Positions 1 through 11,471 of a DNA stretch of 64,000 nt are shown here, piece after piece. The stretch spans positions 1-64,000 of the forward strand of contig JBGQJC010000005.1 of the NCBI GenBank assembly GCA_041498815.1, written 5' to 3'. Source of the DNA: DATDPM01 sp041498815. Lineage in GTDB: Bacteria > Pseudomonadota > Alphaproteobacteria > DATDPM01. Below the pieces are notes generated by a model. The model saw only the letters and a list, made by a program, of their open reading frames with translations. It was not told the DNA's origin and did not search any database. Both the position numbers and the translations under genes were made by a program. Numbering within the stretch: the stretch's first letter is position 1; each line of letters begins with the position of its first letter.

Positions 1-4587
<4,587 letters not shown>

Positions 4588-4608
4588 GCGGAGCGGGAGC
4601 AACAAAAA

Positions 4609-4641
4609 GGGGCCGGCGCCCGTAAGGGTGCCGGCCCTTTT
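4609..4641 (+). terminator. Rho-independent terminator of the RTX-like gene
   Basis: A GGGCCGGC-G-CCC / GGG-T-GCCGGCCC hairpin with a GTAA loop is followed by TTTT, starting 22 bases after the stop codon of the giant repeat gene. Confidence 0.85.
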
Positions 4642-4662
4642 CTATTCAAGGATCGGTCGGGG

Positions 4663-4695
4663 GCGAAGCCCGGAACCTTTGGTTCCGGGCTTCGC
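4663..4695. repeat. Perfect 15-bp inverted repeat with a 3-base loop
   Basis: GCGAAGCCCGGAACC, TTT, then its exact reverse complement. No T-run follows on either strand, so it is not a typical terminator. It lies just beyond the RTX gene terminator. The rest of the gap from 4700 to 5127 shows no convincing gene: the open frames there have no recognisable motif or ribosome-binding site. Confidence 0.6.
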
Positions 4696-5127
4696 GTTGC
4701 GCGAAATCCGATCGGGCGGAATCCTCCCCCCTTCCTCACCTTCCCCCGCGCCCGCCCTTCACCCGCTATCCGCAACTCGCGCATCCACCTGCCTTGACTC
4801 CCGCCGGAGTGAGGAATATGATCCTATCACGGTCTTTGACATCGTGAAACCCATGGAACCCCGCGCATAACCGCATCGGCCCAAAGTGGCCGCCGGGGGA
4901 CCAGTGCCACGGCGACGCGGGGGCGTGCCGCCAAAAAACGCGGCAGCAAGACGCTGCCGAAAACCGGCATCCCGCAGCAAAGGCGTCGCATCCTGTAGCA
5001 ATTGGCCGCGGCCGATCGCGTTTGGGGGGCATGGCGGGCCCGCTTTTCCGGCCGCGGCTGGAAGACATGATGACAAATGATGACATTCGCCTAAGAAACC
5101 GGGTGCGCCTCACCCTCCCGCCGCATT

Positions 5128-5153
5128 GCGCCGGCTTTCGGGCCGGCGCGTTT
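5128..5153. terminator. Weak hairpin between the RTX region and the kinase-like gene
   Basis: GCGCCGGC, a six-base loop TTTCGG, then GCCGGCGC, followed on the plus strand by GTTT. It lies three bases beyond the stop codon of the minus-strand gene that starts at 6244, but has no T-run in that direction. It may still act as a 3' end stabiliser. Confidence 0.35.
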
Positions 5154-5155
5154 CG

Positions 5156-6244
5156 TTAGGCGGCCTTCGGCGGGTTTTCCGGGGGTAGCCGGTCCGGCAA
5201 TTGCTCCAGCCAAGGCAGGAGATTCTTGACGAGCGGCGCCTCTGCCGCCCAGCGCGAGACGCGGCCGAGGCTGTTGAGGCAATTGGTCCTGGTGACCCCC
5301 ACCTTGTCGCCGGCCAGAACCTTTTCGGCGTTCCACCACGGCCCGTCCTTTTTCGAGTTGAATATAAGAGCCAGCCGCACGCAGGTATGGAGCGTGCCGT
5401 AGGTATGGAAATATTCCATCGCCTCGTCCGGGCTTGCCATTCCTTGCGCGAAGGAATCGAGGTAACGGGCCAAGACCCTCGCTTCGGCCTCGGGCCGGTC
5501 GGGCATGTATTCGTCCGCCAGCAGCCAGGCGAGGTCGTCCATGCGGTTGCGGCAGCCGGCATGCTCCCAGTCGAACCAGGCGACGGAGCCGTCATCCCGC
5601 GCCATCGCGTTGCCGGGCCGCGCGTCCCATTTGATGAAATAGGGTTTCCGCACCCGCATCATTTTGGCGAGCTCGGGCTCGCGCAGCGCCGGCGGCGAAA
5701 CTCCAAGAAACCTTCCCAGCCGCGCCGGCATGCCAAACACGGTGCGCAGCCAGCCGGGGTCCGTGCCGATGGTAATCACGCTCTTTTCGAAGCCGCAGGC
5801 AGTGGCCGCGTTTTGATTGGCCGCGACGCTTTTGACGCCCGCATCCATCCATCGCCCGCCCTTCTTGGGGTTGGCGGCCGCCAGCGCCTGGGAAAGCCGC
5901 CGGTCGCCCAGATCCTCCTGGATGAGCCAGATTCCGTCGAACGCCAAGACCTTCGGCACCGCGCCGCCGTGGGCGCCAAGGGCGTAAAGGGCCGAAACTT
6001 CGAGCCGCGCGCGTTTCGGGTTGGGGCGGCGCGTCACGATCACCGATTCCTTGCCGCATTGGACGCGGATCGACTGCCGGTTGCCGCCCGGCATGTCCAC
6101 GCCCGTGACATCGAGGCCCAAAAGCGTGTAGCAGGCCGCCCCCGCCGCGCGTTTGAACGCCTCGGACCTCCTTCGCCGGTTTTCGGACTTGTCGTTCCCC
6201 GGTTTCTGGCCGTCGTCTTTATTCGTGTCGGTTTCGTTCGCCAT
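5156..6244 (-). CDS. APH/choline-kinase-fold phosphotransferase-like protein
   Basis: This 362-residue protein reads as an aminoglycoside-phosphotransferase-type kinase fold. The catalytic-loop region is FIKWDARPGNA (residues 203-213), where the family has H-x-D-x(4)-N. Asp207 and Asn212 are in place but the usual His is Trp206. The metal-binding segment is FDWEHAG (224-230), and LEVSALYAL (81-89) fits the helix-C glutamate region. The first 30 residues are charged and probably disordered. The substrate could be a sugar, choline or a small alcohol; the sequence does not decide. It is transcribed away from the glycosyltransferase pair at 6434. A tandem repeat array lies just upstream of its start. 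Confidence 0.65.
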   Translation of the reverse strand: MANETDTNKDDGQKPGNDKSENRRRRSEAFKRAAGAACYTLLGLDVTGVDMPGGNRQSIRVQCGKESVIVTRRPNPKRARLEVSALYALGAHGGAVPKVLAFDGIWLIQEDLGDRRLSQALAAANPKKGGRWMDAGVKSVAANQNAATACGFEKSVITIGTDPGWLRTVFGMPARLGRFLGVSPPALREPELAKMMRVRKPYFIKWDARPGNAMARDDGSVAWFDWEHAGCRNRMDDLAWLLADEYMPDRPEAEARVLARYLDSFAQGMASPDEAMEYFHTYGTLHTCVRLALIFNSKKDGPWWNAEKVLAGDKVGVTRTNCLNSLGRVSRWAAEAPLVKNLLPWLEQLPDRLPPENPPKAA

Positions 6245-6263
6245 GGCTGCCTTGTCGCGCGGC

Positions 6264-6359
6264 GTTCCTCAAAAGCGATGGGGCCGTCCCCGGCCGTTCC
6301 TCAAAAGCAATGGGGCCGTCCCCGGCCGTTCCTCAAAAGCAATGGGGCCGTCCCCGGCC
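6264..6359. repeat. Three tandem copies of a 32-bp repeat
   Basis: The unit GTTCCTCAAAAGCAATGGGG + CCGTCCCCGGCC occurs at 6264-6295, 6296-6327 and 6328-6359, identical except for one base (CGATG in copy 1). Each copy contains GGCCG...CGGCC and can form a short hairpin. It fills the space between the divergent kinase-like gene (start 6244) and glycosyltransferase (start 6434). There are no spacers, so it is not CRISPR. Confidence 0.85.
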
Positions 6360-6433
6360 CCTTCTTAATGTTTAAGGCGCGTGCGGTAAAGTTATGGTTA
6401 ACAATTACGGTACACAAAAGACAGGGGGGCGCG

Positions 6434-7621
6434 ATGGCCAAGATCCTGATCGGGTGGGAAAGCGGCGGCGGCTTCGGCCATGTCACCCGCATCCGCCTCG
6501 CCGCCCGCGAGCTCAAGGCCCGGGGCCACGAGCCGGTCCTTGCCTTGCGCGACGTGGTGGAGCCGGCCCCGCTTTTGGACCGCGAATCCTATCCCGTCCT
6601 TCAAGGGCCGTGCTGGTCACGGCCCACTCCGGCCCGCTTCGCCGCCGCCACTTTCGCCGACATCCTGTCCGTCACCGGCTTTGCCGACGCAGGCGACCTT
6701 TCCGCGCTGCTGCGCGCCTGGGACGGGCTTTTTTCCGTGGTCCGTCCGGACCTCGTGCTCGCCGAATACGCGCCGATGATGGTGTTGGCTGCGCGCGGAA
6801 AATTTCCCACCGTGCTGTTCGGGAGCGGCTTCACCGTGCCGCCGGCCGATCTGACGCTCTATCCGCGGCTGCAACCGCGGGTGAAGGTATCCATGCCCGA
6901 GGCCGAAGTCTTGGCCGTGGTCCAGGAGGCCCAAAAGCGCCGCGGCGGGCCGGTGCCGCAAAAGCTCTCCGAAATCTTCGCCTGCGAGCGGCGTTTCCCC
7001 TGCACCTTTCCCGAGCTCGATCCCTACCGGGCGGTGCGGCGCGAACCCCTGATCCCGCCCTTAAGCGATCTCCCGCCGCCCATGAAGCCGCCCGCAAAGC
7101 CGCGCTTTTTCGCCTATCTCGCGGCCGAAGCGCATGGATTGCCGCGGTTCATTTCGGGATTGGTGAAATCCGGGGTGCCGGGCGGGATGTTCCTGCGGCG
7201 GCCGGCCAAGGCGTTCAAAGACGCGATGAAGAAAACGAATGTCACGCTCTACGAAGACCCGCAGCCCATGGCCGAGGTTCTGGCCGGCTCGAGCTTCGTC
7301 GTCCACCACGGCGGCGCCGGAACGAGCGAAGCGTGCCTGACTTCGGGACGGCCGCAAGTCCTATTCCCCCGGCACCTGGAACAGTCGTTGACCGCCCGCT
7401 CGTTGCGGACGGCCGGAGTCGCAATCACCATCGGCCGCGATGCGGCCGTGGAGACGATGGCTAAAGAGATACGGGAATTCGCGGAGAATAAAGCGGCGCT
7501 CGGCCGCGCCGCGGCGCTGTCGCACGAGATCGCCGCCCGCGGTCCGCGCCCCGGCGTTGCGCCCATCGTCGACGCCTGTGAAGAGCTGCTGGCGCAGCCG
7601 CGCGCCGCACCCGTGCTATGA
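6434..7621 (+). CDS. MGT/GT28-like glycosyltransferase (GT-B fold)
   Basis: 395 residues. I start at the ATG at 6434, preceded by GGGGGG, rather than the long upstream extension that runs antisense through the kinase-like gene. The N-terminal GWESGGGFGHVTRIRLAA (residues 7-24) is a glycine-rich acceptor-domain loop of GT-B enzymes. The C-terminal VVHHGGAGTSEA (289-300) with FPRHLEQ (311-317) is the nucleotide-sugar-binding signature of the UGT/MGT/GT28 group. The enzyme should move a sugar from a nucleotide donor to a lipid, glycan or small molecule in the cytoplasm or at the inner membrane face. It overlaps the next gene by four bases (ATGA), so the two are probably translationally coupled. 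Donor and acceptor are unknown. Confidence 0.8.
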   Translation: MAKILIGWESGGGFGHVTRIRLAARELKARGHEPVLALRDVVEPAPLLDRESYPVLQGPCWSRPTPARFAAATFADILSVTGFADAGDLSALLRAWDGLFSVVRPDLVLAEYAPMMVLAARGKFPTVLFGSGFTVPPADLTLYPRLQPRVKVSMPEAEVLAVVQEAQKRRGGPVPQKLSEIFACERRFPCTFPELDPYRAVRREPLIPPLSDLPPPMKPPAKPRFFAYLAAEAHGLPRFISGLVKSGVPGGMFLRRPAKAFKDAMKKTNVTLYEDPQPMAEVLAGSSFVVHHGGAGTSEACLTSGRPQVLFPRHLEQSLTARSLRTAGVAITIGRDAAVETMAKEIREFAENKAALGRAAALSHEIAARGPRPGVAPIVDACEELLAQPRAAPVL

Positions 7622-8463
7622 TTCGAACGATGCAGTCTCCGAGATATTCGATCGTAACCACCTGCAAGAACCGGTTGGATCACCTGAAGGTTTCCTTGCC
7701 CGCTTTTTTGACCTTCGAAGGAGCGGAGGTCATCGTCGTCGATTACGGCTGCCCACAGGGCACGGGTGACTTTGTCAAGCAGAACTACCCGGCTGCAAAA
7801 GTCGTCAGCGTAACCGATGACCAAGGATTCAACCCTTCAAGAGCCAGAAACATCGGCGCCCGCCAGGCTACGGGGGAATATCTTTTCTTTATGGATGCCG
7901 ATGTCGTGATCCGAGATTTGAAATTGAATGAGTCGATGCGAACTCATGAGCGGCCAGATCGCTTCATGACTTTTTCGAACTCGCTTAAGGCAATTGATCT
8001 GCTTGGATCCTGTCTTGTCCCGAAGGGGGCGTTCGACAAGATCGGCGGCTACGACGAAGTTATCAGCGTCTATGGCGGAGAAGAACGCGATTTATATGCG
8101 CGATTGCGCTTTCACGGGGTCGGGCAATTTTTGCTGAATGTCGGAGGGTATCTGGAAACTATAAAGCACTCCAATGACGAGCGAATGAGTTTTCGTGAAG
8201 GCTCTACGGTAAGAAACTCGGTTGTAATCACCACATGCTATCGGCAAATAAAACTTGGCCTCATGCGCTTTCTCGGGAAAGAGCTTGACTACCCCGAGCG
8301 CCTGGCACTTTGGAAGTCCGTCAAATCTCAATCGGAGGAAAAATTCCTGTCCGATGCGAACCGATGGGATTTTGTTATCGAGGTTCCCCTAGAGACTCCG
8401 TATTGGCCGCTTAAGGGAATTAAATACAGCAGGAAGCTGATGCTCACAGTTGAAATAAGTTGA
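7618..8463 (+). CDS. Family 2 glycosyltransferase (GT-A fold)
   Basis: 281 residues. The N-terminus YSIVTTCKNR (10-19) and AEVIVVDYG (36-44) are the nucleotide-binding start of a GT2 fold. MDADVV (92-97) carries the DxD metal site. A GGYDE...GGEERDLYARL stretch (about 143-160) matches the region after the active site in polypeptide GalNAc-transferase-like GT2 enzymes. No membrane segment is seen, so it is cytosolic or peripheral. It starts inside the stop codon of the upstream glycosyltransferase. Its base composition is clearly less GC-rich than its neighbours (many AAA, ATT and TTT codons), which suggests acquisition by transfer. Confidence 0.85.
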   Translation: MIRTMQSPRYSIVTTCKNRLDHLKVSLPAFLTFEGAEVIVVDYGCPQGTGDFVKQNYPAAKVVSVTDDQGFNPSRARNIGARQATGEYLFFMDADVVIRDLKLNESMRTHERPDRFMTFSNSLKAIDLLGSCLVPKGAFDKIGGYDEVISVYGGEERDLYARLRFHGVGQFLLNVGGYLETIKHSNDERMSFREGSTVRNSVVITTCYRQIKLGLMRFLGKELDYPERLALWKSVKSQSEEKFLSDANRWDFVIEVPLETPYWPLKGIKYSRKLMLTVEIS

Positions 8464-8502
8464 GATAAATCTGCGATGCACCAAAGACAACGGTGCTCGG
8501 AA

Positions 8503-10395
8503 TCAATCGTCGAACCATGGCCCTTTCGGCACGGGCGGGGGATTGTCCCACAGCCGCTCGGCAAGGTCTTTGCGGTGTGTCGCAAAAACCGCCGTCGCGA
8601 AAAGATGCCGGCCCGGCTTGTGCCGCCCCAACAACATCGGCGTGATGGTCTGCGGATTGATGAGGTTGGTGTTGGGCAATGCCCGGACCATCGTTGCGTG
8701 TCGCTCGGAAACGCGATCGCCGACCCCGAGATCGCGAATGCCTACGATCCCGTCTCGAACGTCGAGCAAAATATTTTTCTCACCGCCCCGCTGCAGAGAT
8801 TCGCGTCCGGCGTCGGATAGACCGGTACAATCAATCGAGAAACCACCCTCCTTGGTTATGATCGGCTGCCGTGTCTCGAGACGATGGATGCGCAGCATCC
8901 AAGGCAATTCGACCGGGACAAGCCATGTCTCGACCGCGACATCGGACCACGCCCGCCAGCGCGAATAGAGCCAATCCGCCTCGACCGTGGCGGCCTCGAC
9001 GGCTTCACGGACGCGAAACTGGTTCGGGGAATTGGCATAGGCGATCGCAAGGGCGTTGTCGTAGCAGCCCTGATCGATGCCGCCCCAGTTGCTCTCGATG
9101 CTGAAGCCGTATCGCGAGGAATAGGCGAATTTCGAGTATTTCGCGACGCCCTGGCGGATGAAACGGTTGCTCTGCCCGCTCGACAACATGACCGCGTGGG
9201 TGTCGTCGCGCTGGAGGATGAGCCCGGCATGTTTCTGAACCGATTTGGGCGGCGCCGAACTCGGCGCCTCTTCCGACGTCCAGAACGGATGGCCTGCTCC
9301 GACCGCAAGCGGCAGGAACGCTTTCATCGCCCAGTAAGGTGATTGCGGCGAGTTATATGCTTCCGACATCAGCAAATTGGCATAGCCGTAACCGATCGTC
9401 AGCGCGCCACCGCGGTCGGCGATCGGTTTGTCGGACCACCAGCGCATGTGACGCAAGAACAGCCCCTTGGCCTCGCCCCATGGAACGGCCTCGACGTCGG
9501 CAAAGGCGAGCGCCCCCCAAAAGGCGCATTGCGCGAAGCGATAGGTCAGGCTGCGGCCGAACGGGATGGCCGCACCGTCCTTTCCGAACCAGTGCCGGAA
9601 ATCCTTGGCGAAGAGCGCGGCGCGCTCGCGATACACACGCGCGCGCTCGGGATCCCAATCACCAGCCAGCCTGGCATAGATGAGTCCGTAGAAATGAAAA
9701 GCGAAGGCGATGTAGTAGTCGAGTTGCGGGCAGTTGCCGTCGCGATACCAACCGTCGCCAAGATAGAAACGGTCGAGCTCGGTGCAGGCGTCCTGCACAA
9801 GCCCGCGGTTCCACGGCCCCTCGATTCGCTTGAGACCGAGATTGACGAGGACGCGGAAAAAGCGCCAGTTGTTGTCGACCGTCTCAAATTCGTTGATGCC
9901 GCCGAGCCAGCGCAGGAGATTGTCGCGCGCGCGCACCGGCAGCGGCTCCCAGACGAGTTCCGGAACAAGTGCCAGCGCGAAGCCGATCGCCGCCATTTCG
10001 ACCATCCGCTGGTCGCATTTCTTGGTCCATCCCCAGAACTCGGGATGATTGGGATCGCTCCCGTTTGTCAGGCCCTTGCGAACAAGATCCCAGGCATCGA
10101 TCTCGCCGCCGCCAGCGGCGAGCGGCACGAGCCCCCAGAGTGGCCGGGCGAAACCCTCAAGCTCTGCTGCGGCTTCGTCGAAGTGCGCCGCGCTGCTGGA
10201 AATGCGCACGCGGGCGCCCCCGGGGCTGTAACAAGAGCGCAACGGCTCGAAAAGGGCATGAACGGCGGATATGACGTCATCTCGGTCATTGAACGGATTG
10301 CCTCGCAAAGGCCGGAAGCCAGAATCGAAATTCCGCTCGATACTCATCAAGCCGCTGTTCTTGAAGTGATTATCGACATTCAAGTCGTGAAACAA
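8503..10395 (-). CDS. DUF2264-domain protein (predicted (alpha/alpha) barrel, glycan-related)
   Basis: 630 residues. Features of the DUF2264 family are FARPLWGLVPLAAGGG (about 82-97), NPEFWG-like PNHPEFWGWTKKCDQRMVEMAAI (about 115-137) and the aromatic-rich middle segment with NNWRFFRVLVNLGL. Members are about this size and are distantly related to polysaccharide lyases and unsaturated glucuronyl hydrolases, but no activity is established. There is no obvious signal peptide. The ATG at 10395 gives the full frame; a methionine 18 codons in (MSIERNFDSGF) is a reasonable alternative start. It lies between a glycosyltransferase and a sulfotransferase, consistent with work on a sulfated or acidic glycan. 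Confidence 0.75.
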   Translation of the reverse strand: MFHDLNVDNHFKNSGLMSIERNFDSGFRPLRGNPFNDRDDVISAVHALFEPLRSCYSPGGARVRISSSAAHFDEAAAELEGFARPLWGLVPLAAGGGEIDAWDLVRKGLTNGSDPNHPEFWGWTKKCDQRMVEMAAIGFALALVPELVWEPLPVRARDNLLRWLGGINEFETVDNNWRFFRVLVNLGLKRIEGPWNRGLVQDACTELDRFYLGDGWYRDGNCPQLDYYIAFAFHFYGLIYARLAGDWDPERARVYRERAALFAKDFRHWFGKDGAAIPFGRSLTYRFAQCAFWGALAFADVEAVPWGEAKGLFLRHMRWWSDKPIADRGGALTIGYGYANLLMSEAYNSPQSPYWAMKAFLPLAVGAGHPFWTSEEAPSSAPPKSVQKHAGLILQRDDTHAVMLSSGQSNRFIRQGVAKYSKFAYSSRYGFSIESNWGGIDQGCYDNALAIAYANSPNQFRVREAVEAATVEADWLYSRWRAWSDVAVETWLVPVELPWMLRIHRLETRQPIITKEGGFSIDCTGLSDAGRESLQRGGEKNILLDVRDGIVGIRDLGVGDRVSERHATMVRALPNTNLINPQTITPMLLGRHKPGRHLFATAVFATHRKDLAERLWDNPPPVPKGPWFDD

Positions 10396-10409
10396 TGATT
10401 AGGCTTGGC

Positions 10410-11123
10410 TCAAGCATGCCTTTTTAGCTCGCCAAAAGCCCGATCTACGTAGGACTTAAATTCTTCCCAATTCGTCACGTGCTCTTCGCCATGTGTGGGC
10501 TGTTTTGGATTTTCGATTCGAACGGGACGATCGAAATAATCGTCAAGCTCGGAGCAATGAAACGCAGGTTGGCAGAGATCTTCGTAGGTTATCCGGATGG
10601 CATTCGGGACCATATCGAGTTGAGCAAGGCTCGTATGCACGTAGGCCAAATTCCGGCGCACGAGTTTTGCGTCGTCTTGGGGGCGGAATATCCACTTCTC
10701 GTCAGGCCGCTCGCCTTTTCGCTCCCAAGAACCGAACTTCATCGCCGCGATGAAACTTGCCACCGTGGAGACAACATCCAGCCGACTCAGGGTTATAAAT
10801 TTTATCCCCGGAATTTGAATAAACTGGGTGTAATCCTTATGCCGCTCGGGCATGGATTTGAAGCCGCAAAAGGGAAAGGAGGCGTTGTAACGGAAAAAAC
10901 TGTCGACCAATTGCCGCGGCGTCGCGATTTCATGACCGCAGAGCCGAGAATACCCTGTTAGGTATTCGCCGATCATGCGCGGCATTAGAAGCTCGTCATC
11001 GAACCATTCGTTGTTCTTGCTCGGCAGGGCCACATCCGGGAACTTTCCCAGCGATCTCATCAATGACGTGGATCCCGCGCGCCCGGTGGTCAGAACGCAA
11101 AATCTTTTTCGAGAGTATGTCAT
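10410..11123 (-). CDS. Sulfotransferase-family protein
   Basis: 237 residues from ATG 11123, which is preceded by AAGGAC. The longer frame up to 11273 would overlap the tRNA-Thr and is rejected. The 5'-phosphosulfate-binding loop is VLTTGRAGSTSLMRSL (residues 10-25), the P-loop-like signature of PAPS-dependent sulfotransferases. ITLSRLDVVSTVASFIAA (about 117-134) fits the 3'-phosphate-binding helix, where R and S contact PAPS. The likely reaction is sulfate transfer from PAPS to a carbohydrate. Codon use is less GC-rich than the chromosome average here. The gene abuts a tRNA, a common site for acquired genes. The acceptor is unknown. Confidence 0.75.
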   Translation of the reverse strand: MTYSRKRFCVLTTGRAGSTSLMRSLGKFPDVALPSKNNEWFDDELLMPRMIGEYLTGYSRLCGHEIATPRQLVDSFFRYNASFPFCGFKSMPERHKDYTQFIQIPGIKFITLSRLDVVSTVASFIAAMKFGSWERKGERPDEKWIFRPQDDAKLVRRNLAYVHTSLAQLDMVPNAIRITYEDLCQPAFHCSELDDYFDRPVRIENPKQPTHGEEHVTNWEEFKSYVDRAFGELKRHA

Positions 11124-11234
11124 GTCCTTGGCGCTCTTAATCTGGCCTCTGCTGCCGCATCGCCGAAAACGCGCCACCGCCACGCCCGGCGCGCCTATAC
11201 CCACCGGCCAAGAAATGGAACCGCGCGGGAAAGA

Positions 11235-11310
11235 TGGTGCCGCCTGGGTGACTCGAACACCCGACCCCCGCATTACGAATGCGATGCTCTACCAACTGAG
11301 CTAAGGCGGC
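11235..11310 (-). tRNA. tRNA-Thr (anticodon CGT)
   Basis: The reverse complement folds as a cloverleaf. The acceptor is GCCGCCT/AGGCGGC, the anticodon stem-loop has loop TTCGTAA, and the T-arm is GGGTG-TTCGAGT-CACCC. The discriminator is A and CCA is encoded. CGT reads ACG (Thr). Confidence 0.95.
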
Positions 11311-11471
11311 GCCGCCGGCCGGCGTACAGACAAGCCATTGAACCGGAAGGATATTTAGGAACCGTCAACGCCGGCCCAAGGCTTGGTCCCGGGGGCAAGC
11401 TAGCCCTATCCCGCAAAGGCCGTCAACGCCGCTGCGCTTCAAGCCCGGCAACGCCTAAAGCCCGGCTACGT

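Noticed and set aside
4759..5113. Overlapping minus-strand frames between the RTX and kinase-like genes
   Set aside because: No motifs, no ribosome-binding sites, and mutually overlapping frames of random composition.
6264..6359. CRISPR-like array
   Set aside because: The repeats are directly abutting, with no spacers, and no cas genes are present.
5201..6433. 400-codon N-terminal extension of the GT28-like gene
   Set aside because: It runs antisense through the kinase-like gene and the repeat array. The glycosyltransferase domain begins at the ATG at 6434 with a good ribosome-binding site.
9343..10398. 351-residue frame on the plus strand opposite the DUF2264 gene
   Set aside because: It has no recognisable domain, and the opposite strand carries a clear family protein over the same interval.
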